Assembly (NCBI GenBank): GCA_025922715.1
Contig: JAICHH010000104.1
Span: 1 to 6,521 of the forward strand
DNA from: Nitrososphaeraceae archaeon
GTDB lineage: Archaea > Thermoproteota > Nitrososphaeria > Nitrososphaerales > Nitrososphaeraceae
DNA: 6,521 nt
Reading direction: 5' to 3'
Positions within the stretch are counted from its first letter, which is position 1; every line of letters starts with the position of its first letter. The notes beneath the pieces are model-generated. The model saw only the letters and a program-made list of their open reading frames with translations, was not told where the DNA came from and searched no databases. A program made the translations under genes and the position numbers. Of this stretch, positions 1-4,583 are shown one piece after another.

Positions 1-63
1 CCTGATCCAGCAAAGATTGATAAAATTACTTCGAAATCTTTTAGAAAATATTCAACTGCATAA
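1..63 (+). CDS. Possible 3' end of an unidentified protein
   Basis: From base 1 the first frame reads 20 codons and stops with TAA at 61-63. The peptide is PDPAKIDKITSKSFRKYSTA, a lysine/serine-rich tail with codon choice like the other genes here (GAT, AAA, ATT, AGA). A T5 run at 73-77 could terminate it. The evidence is thin: the second frame is also open to a TAG at 77-79, and a minus-strand frame is open too, though it has no ATG, GTG or TTG start. I cannot assign a function from 20 residues. Confidence 0.35.
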   Translation, partial: PDPAKIDKITSKSFRKYSTA

Positions 64-312
64 ATTTACTCGTTTTTAGATTTTAGTAGATTTATAAGGT
101 AATTCAGTGAGCAATAAAACTTTCGAGAAATTATAGTAAAATTAAGAATATTCTGTTGAGGACTATGTTGTAATGGGAATTCGAGGTCTTCTTAATCACA
201 TCTTTTGTGCTTATTGGTATTGAAATGAAAATGATGAGTTTTTATAAAATCCTAATAAAACCAACTAATAGTAGTATGTCTATGTTTTAATTCCTTTGGA
301 TCGCACAAATCC

Positions 313-413
313 TAAGATTGGTTGGAGGATTAGAATCTTAATTATCAGTGATTTTTACTTAATAGTAAAATCCATACTGGAAAAATGGAGGTATTCTTGG
401 AAGATTTTCCAGT
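313..413. other. Three tandem hairpin-forming inverted repeats
   Basis: Three inverted repeats follow one another. TAAGATT (313-319) pairs with AATCTTA (334-340) across a 14-nt loop. TTTTACT (353-359) pairs with AGTAAAA (364-370) across a TAAT loop, extendable by GA/TC with one bulged T. ACTGGAAAA (376-384) pairs perfectly with TTTTCCAGT (405-413) across a 20-nt loop. A T5 run follows at 425-429. This could be a structured small RNA, a terminator for something upstream, or regulatory DNA ahead of the gene at 482. Short AT-rich pairings are common by chance, so the cluster is more persuasive than any one stem. Confidence 0.3.
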
Positions 414-452
414 TGAATTAGGAGTTTTTAATAATATTTGAGATTCATATCT

Positions 453-460
453 TTTAAATA
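453..460 (+). promoter_or_regulatory. TATA-like box of the UBP zinc-finger gene
   Basis: TTTAAATA is centred about 25 bp before the ATG at 482. This fits an archaeal TATA box driving a leaderless transcript. No purine-rich Shine-Dalgarno sequence lies before the ATG (…AAATATATTTATG), which supports leaderless initiation. Confidence 0.5.
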
Positions 461-481
461 AAATCTTATCTAAATATATTT

Positions 482-745
482 ATGCAAAAAGGTTGTGAAC
501 ATTTTGAAGGAACACAAAAAGATCAAGTTATTAATCCCAATACAGAAGGATGTGAAGAATGTGAAAAAGAAGGTTCTGATTGGGTAGCATTACGGATGTG
601 TCTAATATGTGGACATGTTGGATGTTGTGATTCTTCACCCGGAATTCATGCAACTAAACACCACAAAAATACTGGGCATCCCATTATGATTTCACTGCCT
701 GATAGATCATGGAAATGGTGTTATATACATGAACAATACGGATAA
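482..745 (+). CDS. Stand-alone UBP-type zinc-finger protein
   Basis: This 87-residue cytoplasmic protein is essentially one UBP zinc finger (the ZnF-UBP/PAZ/BUZ fold of USP5 and HDAC6) and has the normal length for archaeal and bacterial single-domain members. The ligand set looks complete for three zincs: C5-x-H7, C24-x-x-C27, C40-x-x-C43, C48, H56, H60, H66 and C80-x-x-H83. The central CGHVGCCDSSPGIHATKH stretch and GHPIM are family hallmarks. In eukaryotic members the domain grips the C-terminal Gly-Gly of ubiquitin. Here the aromatic residues W79, Y81 and Y86 are kept, but the usual arginine two residues after the C48-equivalent is D50, so canonical ubiquitin binding is doubtful. The real ligand is unknown. 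The gene stands alone, with its own TATA box 25 bp upstream, and faces a convergent gene. Confidence 0.93.
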   Translation: MQKGCEHFEGTQKDQVINPNTEGCEECEKEGSDWVALRMCLICGHVGCCDSSPGIHATKHHKNTGHPIMISLPDRSWKWCYIHEQYG

Positions 746-1033
746 TAACGTAGGTTAAATTTGAGAAGTACTATAGACTATAAGATCCAACTATGAAAGA
801 CATTCATATGTAATATATTTTACATAAGAAGAATTATTATAATAAATGTAAAAAAACTTTAATTATTGAAAAATTAGAGAAATTACATATAGAGATAAAA
901 GAAGATTATAGATTTAGCCAATTAATATCAATAAAAATACACATTCTTTTTCATCTTCTTTCTTGTTACGATTTATTGTGTAAGTTACATTTTTTAATAC
1001 AGTAAATAGTAATAATTGTAATTCATAATTATA
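746..1033. other. Convergent spacer between the zinc-finger gene and the next minus-strand gene
   Basis: The 288-bp spacer separates the 3' ends of two convergent genes. A pyrimidine-rich plus-strand tract (943-965, with T5 and several TCTT units) may terminate the upstream gene. An A7 run at 850-856 gives U7 on the minus transcript and may do the same for the other. A plus-strand frame is open from 814 to 1005 but has no start codon and is not called. Confidence 0.35.
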
Positions 1034-1363
1034 TTATACTCCATCACTACTATCTGACTTTTTAATCTCTATCGTAACTTTGTCTCCTACTCTTAAGCCT
1101 GACTCGTCATATTCTCGTATACTTAATTTGAATGTAGGTGAATTACCAACATCTACACCACTTACACCACCACCACTAAACATCTTTGGTAAGTTTTTCA
1201 TTAAATCTTCTGGCGAGGTAAAAGCCATACTCGTACCTCCAAATGGCGATTGCTGTTGATTTCCTTTTCTAGGAGTTTTAGTATCATTGAATACAACATA
1301 AACAAAAGGGGTTTTTTCATCTTGAGAAGCTTCAATTTTTGATACTACAAATTCATTCTTCAT
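1034..1363 (-). CDS. Small protein of unknown function with a beta-rich C-terminus
   Basis: The 109-residue soluble protein has no signal peptide, membrane span or cysteine. Residues 1-27 (…FVYVVFNDTK) look like beta strands. Residues 30-75 are low-complexity and flexible, rich in Gly, Ser, Gln and Pro, with a short amphipathic piece, SPEDLMKNLPKMF. Residues 77-101 (TFKLSIREYDESGLRVGDKVTIEI) form strand-turn-strand typical of a small beta barrel, where 'GLRVGDKV' reads like a barrel turn. The tail is acidic/serine-rich. The split-barrel reading is inference. I do not recognise a named family, though the overall look is that of conserved archaeal hypotheticals. The ATG start is supported by a TATA-like box 27 bp upstream, giving a leaderless mRNA. 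It is convergent with the zinc-finger gene and divergent from the RTX gene. Confidence 0.85.
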   Translation of the reverse strand: MKNEFVVSKIEASQDEKTPFVYVVFNDTKTPRKGNQQQSPFGGTSMAFTSPEDLMKNLPKMFSGGGVSGVDVGNSPTFKLSIREYDESGLRVGDKVTIEIKKSDSSDGV

Positions 1364-1387
1364 AAATAATATTATTCATTTTACTTC

Positions 1388-1393
1388 TTATAA
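1388..1393 (-). promoter_or_regulatory. TATA-like box of the 109-residue protein gene
   Basis: TTATAA (self-complementary), centred about 27 bp from the ATG at 1363 on the minus strand, has the spacing expected for leaderless archaeal transcription. Confidence 0.45.
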
Positions 1394-1438
1394 TTCTTGA
1401 TCCTATCTTAGAGTATAATACATCTATATTATAGTATT

Positions 1439-1456
1439 AATAATTAGAGACAAATT
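1439..1456 (+). repeat. 18-bp element shared with 6000-6017
   Basis: AATAATTAGAGACAAATT recurs at 6000-6017 with one substitution (A to G at the eighth base). This copy lies about 67 bp before the TTG start of the RTX gene. The other lies about 145 bp before the GTG start of the membrane-protein gene, on the same strand. It could be a common regulator-binding site. In AT-rich DNA a chance match is possible, but the internal GAGACAAA core is not low-complexity. Confidence 0.35.
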
Positions 1457-1509
1457 TGTTAATATATAACATACAAAATAACAAATATCTTAAAAAGATA
1501 GGTTCAACA

Positions 1510-1521
1510 TATATATTTATA
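1510..1521 (+). promoter_or_regulatory. Possible TATA box of the RTX-repeat gene
   Basis: ATATATTTATAG is the best TATA-like stretch near this gene. It would place transcription start near 1541, suiting the ATG at 1556 better than the TTG at 1523. For the TTG start, weaker A/T stretches at 1489-1497 or 1461-1470 would have to serve. The promoter assignment therefore depends on which start is real. Confidence 0.3.
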
Positions 1522-1522
1522 G

Positions 1523-2098
1523 TTGATTAAAAAAATAATATTAAATTTCTTCATTATGAACTTTATAATTACAATAATAGCAATTGTAATTTCTATTATT
1601 TCAATTCTTAGTATTTATAACAATTTACCGGTAGATGGTCAAGCATCTTCTTTACCAACAGATTTTGATATTTCAGAATGTGATCAAGTAATAAATGCTA
1701 CTTCTTTAAGAGGGATGATACATGGAAGCATAACTAATGATTGCTTAAACGGAGGAAAAGGTAATGACATTTTGTATGGTGGATTAGGTTATGATATGTT
1801 AAATGGAAATGAAGGAGATGATCAACTAATAGGTGATTCTGGAAACGATAAATTGTATGGTGGATTAGGAGATGATGATTTAGTTGGTAATGTAGGAGAA
1901 GATCTTCTTGATGGTGGAGATGGAAATGATGTACTTAAAGGAGATAAAGGTGATGATAAATTGATAGGAGGCAATGGTGATGATACCTTAATAGGTAATT
2001 TAGGTGCTGATTTTTACATATGCGGACCAGGAAATGATATAGCAGTACAGTTTAACAATTTGGAAGGAGATAAAAAACTGCAGATTGTGAAACAGTAA
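1523..2098 (+). CDS. Secreted RTX-type calcium-binding repeat protein, probably frameshifted at the C-terminus
   Basis: The 191-residue protein has a Lys-Lys n-region (if TTG is the start), a long hydrophobic segment at 5-31, a likely signal-peptidase site at GQA-SS (after residue 41), then a linker with C53 and C74. Residues 77-175 carry about eleven nine-residue RTX repeats of the form GGxGxDxLx, which in this family bind Ca2+ in a parallel beta-roll outside the cell. The TTG start gives a charged signal peptide; the in-frame ATG at 1556 would remove both lysines. The end is odd. After EGDKK the zero frame gives LQIVKQ and stop, but the -1 frame gives TADCETVTR and stops at 2104-2106. From memory, related archaeal proteins end in EGDKK-x-x-DCE, so an A may be missing from the A6 run at 2072-2077. 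The protein is probably cell-surface or secreted, with unknown role. Monocistronic. Confidence 0.85.
   Translation: MIKKIILNFFIMNFIITIIAIVISIISILSIYNNLPVDGQASSLPTDFDISECDQVINATSLRGMIHGSITNDCLNGGKGNDILYGGLGYDMLNGNEGDDQLIGDSGNDKLYGGLGDDDLVGNVGEDLLDGGDGNDVLKGDKGDDKLIGGNGDDTLIGNLGADFYICGPGNDIAVQFNNLEGDKKLQIVKQ
1751..2047 (+). repeat. Tandem nine-residue RTX repeats (coding)
   Basis: A 27-bp coding periodicity encodes about eleven copies of GGxGxDxLx (residues 77-175 of the RTX protein). Examples are GGKGNDILY, GGLGYDMLN, GNEGDDQLI, GDSGNDKLY, GGLGDDDLV, GGDGNDVLK and GGNGDDTLI. G1, G4 and D6 positions are nearly invariant, and the DNA copies have diverged at third positions, suggesting old rather than recent expansion. 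Confidence 0.8.
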
Positions 2099-2120
2099 CA
2101 AGATGAAAGTTATAATAATG

Positions 2121-2145
2121 AATAATTATTTCAATTATTATTATT
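2121..2145 (+). terminator. Possible terminator of the RTX gene
   Basis: AATAATT (2121-2127) pairs with AATTATT (2133-2139) over a 5-nt loop and runs into TTATTATTA. It starts 22 bases after the zero-frame stop and 14 after the shifted-frame stop. The stem is all A-T and so weak. Position and U-rich tail are the main support. Confidence 0.3.
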
Positions 2146-2162
2146 ATTACCATGATGGGTAC

Positions 2163-2229
2163 TAGTAGTAATGATGTTAATGGATATTATCCTATAACAA
2201 TAGTAAAGAAGGATTCCAATTTACTACTA
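2163..2229. other. Nested inverted repeat between convergent genes
   Basis: TAGTAGTAA (2163-2171) is the perfect reverse complement of TTACTACTA (2221-2229), and GGATATTATCC at 2182-2192 is a palindrome inside the loop. The structure lies between the RTX gene and a minus-strand gene ending at 2283, so it may be a two-way terminator. The right arm is part of a 22-bp stretch (2219-2240) resembling, in reverse orientation, 2999-3020 at 19 of 22 positions. Confidence 0.25.
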
Positions 2230-2282
2230 ACTCTACCACCATAACATTGGGATTGTTGGTTATTAAAATATCTAAAATCTAT

Positions 2283-2471
2283 TTAAGGACTAATACCTAT
2301 TTCTCTTGGAGGATAGTTATTTAAAATATTAATTATAATATATCCTATAAACGTTAGTGAAAATCCAGAAAAAATATAATAGATAATTTTTCTTAATACA
2401 AAAACATCATTAATACTTATTCTATTTTTCCAAAATTTTAAGAAATTTCTATCTATTTTTTCCCTTTGCAT
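2283..2471 (-). CDS. Small single-span membrane protein, hypothetical
   Basis: The 62-residue frame has a basic N-terminal half (MQREKIDRNFLKFWKNR) followed by one hydrophobic span at about 29-50 (IIYYIFSGFSLTFIGYIIINIL). It ends in a polar tail with PPREIGISP. By the positive-inside rule the N-terminus would be cytoplasmic. I recognise no family. A TATA-like ATATAA lies about 33 bp upstream, slightly further than for the other genes. It might be a real small membrane protein or a chance frame; the coherent basic/hydrophobic/polar layout favours the former, but the DNA is so AT-rich that hydrophobic frames arise easily. Confidence 0.45.
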   Translation of the reverse strand: MQREKIDRNFLKFWKNRISINDVFVLRKIIYYIFSGFSLTFIGYIIINILNNYPPREIGISP

Positions 2472-2501
2472 ATTATTCTTAATATTAATAACTTAATTAG
2501 G

Positions 2502-2507
2502 TTATAT
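2502..2507 (-). promoter_or_regulatory. Possible TATA box of the small membrane protein
   Basis: TTATAT on the plus strand (ATATAA on the minus strand) is centred 33 bp before the ATG at 2471, implying a leader of a few bases. Weak evidence. Confidence 0.25.
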
Positions 2508-2587
2508 TAATTTTACATATATATTAATTATTTTTGATAATTAAAATTATAAAGAGTAGAAAAATTGACTCGCTCATTTAGTTGATA

Positions 2588-2713
2588 TCATCTTTCTTTT
2601 TTCTTTGACGTTTTTTCTTCATTTACTTCACAGCTAATAAAATTCTTTATATAAAATCTTAGATCCACCTTAATTCTCACCTCTATGCCCCCTATGTAAT
2701 CTTTTATAGTAAA
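2588..2713 (-). pseudogene. Doubtful coding relic (41-codon open frame, no start)
   Basis: The minus strand is open for 41 codons to a TGA at 2588-2590, reading …DYIGGIEVRIKVDL and ending …VNEEKTSKKKER. The charged KKKER tail and the alternating IEVRIKVDLRF pattern look like the C-terminus of a real protein. There is no ATG start and no identifiable family. Open runs of this length are expected by chance in such DNA, so this is a weak call. Confidence 0.2.
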
Positions 2714-2777
2714 TTAAAGTAATAGAAAAATATTATTGAATACTTATTCATGTATTTAACAATAACAACTAATAGAT

Positions 2778-3062
2778 CTAAAAGCTAAGAAGTTCAAAAT
2801 ATAGATTTTTAATTTTAATACAATTAAAATTAAAATATTTACTATTTATTGGAGAATCAAATATTTCTATATTATTGTTATCTTTTATATTTTCAAGACT
2901 ATAAAGCTAAATTTTCAGCCTGAATCCCTCATCTAGATTTTTAAAAAATGGCATAGATGTGCCCTTGTAACACACTATATTTACATCATCACTGAATAGG
3001 TGGTAGAGGTAATAATAAATATGCACAATAAAAAATAAAAAGGTTGTAAATGTTTTTATGTA
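2778..3062 (-). pseudogene. Doubtful coding relic with one in-frame TAG
   Basis: The minus strand is open from 3062 to a TAG at 2907-2909 (51 codons), then continues in the same frame for 42 codons to a TAG at 2778-2780. The reading across the stop is …CYKGTSMPFFKNLDEG, then FRLKI-stop-LYSLENIKD, then IEIFDSPINSKYFN. One substitution would restore a 90-codon frame. The only plausible start is GTG at 3026. I recognise no family. Open runs of 40-50 codons are not rare at this base composition. Confidence 0.22.
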
Positions 3063-3117
3063 TTATAGAATTATGTTAGAGATATAAAAGACGAAAATTT
3101 TAAATTTATAATCAACG

Positions 3118-3127
3118 ATATATAATT
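3118..3127 (+). promoter_or_regulatory. TATA-like box upstream of a hairpin RNA candidate
   Basis: ATATATAATT is centred about 27 bp before 3149, just ahead of the strong inverted repeat at 3158-3197. No coding frame follows on this strand, so if it is used it would drive a non-coding transcript. Confidence 0.35.
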
Positions 3128-3147
3128 ACATAAAAGCTCCCACAAAA

Positions 3148-3211
3148 AGATATTGGGTATGGATTGGTAAGCGTGTACTCATTGACACCAATCCATAACA
3201 CATATTTTTTT
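3148..3211 (+). ncRNA. Candidate small hairpin RNA with T-run terminator
   Basis: TATGGATTGGT (3158-3168) is the perfect reverse complement of ACCAATCCATA (3187-3197), an 11-bp stem with an 18-nt loop. It is the strongest and least AT-biased hairpin in the window. A TATA-like box lies at the right distance upstream, and T7 (3205-3211) follows the stem by 7 nt, as in an archaeal terminator. Together they describe a transcript of about 64 nt. Alternatives are a terminator alone, or, since the minus-strand TPR relic ends at 3215, the decayed 3' hairpin of that gene. No known RNA family is recognised. Confidence 0.35.
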
Positions 3212-3214
3212 AAT

Positions 3215-3490
3215 CTATTTGATTTTTTTTCTCTCGTACATCCGATTTATCAGATAAGTTACCAATTCCATCACTTTTTCATTTAATTTTCTTCTCTTAT
3301 TGTTGATAACTTTACTTTTATGAATATATTCTTTAGCCTTTTTTTCTATCCTAAACCTAAATTATACAATATCTTAGGGTAGTTAGGACGTAGTTCCATG
3401 ACATTATCATAGCATTCTATTTCTTTTCTAATTTTTAACATATGGATACAGATAGAGTTTTACCAAACATTCATCAAACATGACTCTCAT
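3215..3490 (-). pseudogene. Frameshifted remnant of a TPR-repeat protein
   Basis: Three successive minus-strand frames read like consecutive parts of one tetratricopeptide-repeat protein. Frame piece A (3490 to a TAG at 3428-3430) gives MFDECLVKLYLYPYVKN, resembling helix B of a degenerate repeat. Piece B (3441 to a TAG at 3346-3348, 31 codons) gives ECYDNVMELRPNYPKILYNL, a very good match to the TPR helix B-turn-helix A pattern (ECYDKALEL-P-NYP-ALYNLG). Piece C (3352 to a TAG at 3215-3217, 45 codons) is a basic helical tail ending YERKKIK. Two frame changes are needed to join A-B-C. TPR proteins are protein-interaction scaffolds; this copy cannot make one. The N-terminal part upstream of 3490 is not recognisable. 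Confidence is high for the TPR motif in piece B and lower for pieces A and C belonging to it. Confidence 0.6.
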
Positions 3491-3601
3491 TTCCTTTTAG
3501 TATTCAGTCTTATACAACTACAAAATTTGGTTATTGTATGAAAAAGTTGTATCTCTATAATAATTATTCAGTATTTAAAGAATGAGTGTTACTGTTTTTG
3601 C

Positions 3602-3644
3602 ATAGATAATTTATTTATCTATATCTAATTGTATTCAAAAAAAA
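3602..3644 (-). terminator. T8 tract and hairpin downstream of the zinc-ribbon gene
   Basis: A8 at 3637-3644 is a T8 run on the minus strand, 70 bases after the zinc-ribbon stop codon, as expected for an archaeal T-tract terminator. Beyond it ATAGATAA (3602-3609) pairs perfectly with TTATCTAT (3615-3622) across 5 nt. The hairpin lies after, not before, the T-run, so the T-run is the more likely signal. Confidence 0.35.
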
Positions 3645-3713
3645 GAAATTGTTATTATTATTTCATTTAATATATCATAGTTAAAGTACAATTTCATATT
3701 TTATACACTATTT

Positions 3714-3890
3714 CTAAATTAGTATTGTTTCCATGTGAATATCTTTTTTTTTACAAATATAACAATGATTAAAATTAATTTTGTTTACTAAAATAGTAGC
3801 AAACCAATAGCATGATTCGCAAAATGCAAATTTGCAATTGTGTTTGTCATAATAATTTTTGTTTATAAAAATAGTTTGATTATTAGACAT
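3714..3890 (-). CDS. Small zinc-ribbon protein, 58 residues
   Basis: From the ATG at 3890 the minus strand encodes 58 residues ending in TAG at 3714-3716. The polar N-terminus (MSNNQTIFINKNYYDKH) leads into C19-K-F-A-F-C24-E-S-C27-Y-W-F-A, then H42-C43-Y-I-C46. C24-x2-C27 and C43-x2-C46, 15 residues apart, form a classic zinc ribbon; C19 and H42 could be alternative ligands. Such small ribbons often bind nucleic acid or act as transcription-associated or partner proteins, but the sequence does not say which. A TATA box lies about 29 bp upstream, within a 7-bp palindrome, and a T8 tract follows 70 bases downstream, so this looks like an intact monocistronic gene. It is easily missed because of its length. 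Four Cys in correct spacing are unlikely by chance in DNA this AT-rich. Confidence 0.7.
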   Translation of the reverse strand: MSNNQTIFINKNYYDKHNCKFAFCESCYWFATILVNKINFNHCYICKKKDIHMETILI

Positions 3891-3910
3891 TTTTAATATT
3901 CAATTCCTCT

Positions 3911-3927
3911 ATTCTATTATATAGAAT
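3911..3927 (-). promoter_or_regulatory. Palindrome containing the TATA box of the zinc-ribbon gene
   Basis: ATTCTAT (3911-3917) is the exact reverse complement of ATAGAAT (3921-3927) around a central TAT. The minus-strand TATA sequence (CTATATAATA, 3915-3924) lies inside it, about 29 bp from the ATG. An operator overlapping the TATA box would allow repression by blocking TBP. CAATTC (3901-3906) and GAATTG (3924-3929) add a second, wider symmetry. Confidence 0.4.
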
Positions 3928-4070
3928 TGAACTACGTTAATCTATTGGCTATACTCAATATAGACTATATAAAAACAGGTATAACAATAATTTCAATATT
4001 TATACTTTTACAGATAAATAAAGAGATACAAACAGAATTTTTGTAGTTACAATAGTATAAACCCGCGAAT

Positions 4071-4102
4071 GTAGTTGCAGGGTTCCAGTCCCACTTCAAA
4101 CG
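4071..4102 (+). other. tRNA T-arm-like fragment
   Basis: GTAGTTGCAGGGTTCCAGTC followed by CC resembles the variable loop and T-arm of a tRNA: G4080-4082 pairs with C4090-4092 around a TTCCAGT loop with A58 and C61 in place. The two outer T-stem pairs fail, position 57 is C rather than a purine, and the 5' acceptor strand that would match TTCAAAC is absent upstream. At best this is a decayed 3' piece of a tRNA gene. Confidence 0.2.
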
Positions 4103-4246
4103 CTCAACTCCAGTAGTCATAGTAGCAAGATATAAGAACTAGAATACTTTTTAGAGAAGTTTCAAGAAACCATACTAAATATTGTAAAGTTTATATATCC
4201 ATATAAAGATGAATATCTTGCAATCAGTATTTGAATGAGTATAGGA

Positions 4247-4281
4247 TCGTTATTACACGGTTGACTGTTTGAATATTGAAT
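4247..4281 (+). repeat. Imperfect direct repeat, copy 1
   Basis: TCGTTATTACACG is exactly repeated at 4317-4329, 70 bp on. In both copies it is followed by the same loose pattern TTGA-TTGAA-TTGAA with 2-4 base gaps. The 13-bp exact core includes ACACG and is not low-complexity. Function unknown. Confidence 0.4.
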
Positions 4282-4316
4282 GACAAAACACAAGCCTAGT
4301 TCAGTACTAATTTAAT

Positions 4317-4352
4317 TCGTTATTACACGCAATTGATTAGTTGAACTTTGAA
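4317..4352 (+). repeat. Imperfect direct repeat, copy 2
   Basis: Second copy of the 13-bp core TCGTTATTACACG (4317-4329), followed by AATTGATTAGTTGAACTTTG, matching the TTGA/TTGAA/TTGAA order of copy 1. The spacing of 70 bp could reflect a short duplication that has decayed. I find no third copy. Confidence 0.4.
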
Positions 4353-4505
4353 ATCGTTGCATCTGGTGATAGAATCGACCATATGCGTGCATATCTTGTG
4401 TTGAACTTTAGTTTTTGATGATGATATTTTAACAAAATTGATTTGTAATAGAGTTGATAGATTAAAATATTTGATAATTTATATTATTCTTTTATTCTTT
4501 TATTT

Positions 4506-4572
4506 CTTTTGTTGTTTATACTTAACATGGTAACAGAATAATAATATTGTAACTGTTAGATATAAACAAAAG
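4506..4572. repeat. Imperfect 67-bp inverted repeat
   Basis: Three paired blocks occur in order: CTTTTGT (4506-4512) with ACAAAAG (4566-4572), TTATA (4516-4520) with TATAA (4561-4565), and TAACAG (4531-4536) with CTGTTA (4553-4558). The stem has bulges of 3 and about 10 bases and a 16-nt loop. It could be a small non-autonomous element, a structured RNA, or the decayed regulatory region of the coding remnant that begins just after it. Confidence 0.3.
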
Positions 4573-4583
4573 AAGACTGTTAG

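Larger units (their letters stand above)
64..481. other. 418-bp spacer with hairpins and the promoter of the zinc-finger gene
   Basis: No convincing coding frame is seen on either strand. The longest coding-like piece is an 18-residue plus-strand frame at 385-441, which I do not call. The right half holds three successive inverted repeats (313-413), then a TATA-like box at 453-460. The left half (64-300) is AT-rich, with one weak 6-bp pairing (GAGGAC at 158-163 against GTCTTC downstream). Confidence 0.5.
2472..3117. other. AT-rich gene-poor stretch, possibly decayed coding DNA
   Basis: No intact gene is visible over about 650 bp. Two minus-strand frames have coding-like residue content and are listed separately as doubtful relics (2588-2713 and 2778-3062). 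The rest, including 2714-2777 and 3063-3117, is low-complexity A/T. Confidence 0.4.

Noticed and set aside
231..237. C-box-like ATGATGA suggesting a C/D guide RNA
   Set aside because: No CTGA D box follows within a plausible distance; the similar TGATGATGA at about 4417 also lacks one.
385..441. 18-residue plus-strand frame MEVFLEDFPVELGVFNNI
   Set aside because: It is very short and overlaps the third hairpin; no independent support.
814..1005. 63-codon plus-strand open frame in the convergent spacer
   Set aside because: It has no ATG, GTG or TTG start, its second half is a pyrimidine-rich tract read as Leu/Phe/His, and open runs of this length are expected in DNA this AT-rich.
1751..2047. 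CRISPR or non-coding tandem repeat reading of the 27-bp periodicity
   Set aside because: The period is fully explained by nine-residue RTX codon repeats with third-position divergence.
2152..2244. 30-residue plus-strand frame starting MMGTSSNDVNGYY
   Set aside because: No promoter or recognisable feature; overlaps the nested inverted repeat after the RTX gene.
4071..4102. Intact tRNA gene
   Set aside because: No acceptor-stem partner upstream, no D or anticodon arm, and mispaired outer T-stem; kept only as a possible fragment.
4162..4293. 43-codon minus-strand frame from a TTG
   Set aside because: No TATA box at the right distance, no motif, and it crosses the direct-repeat region; probably chance.
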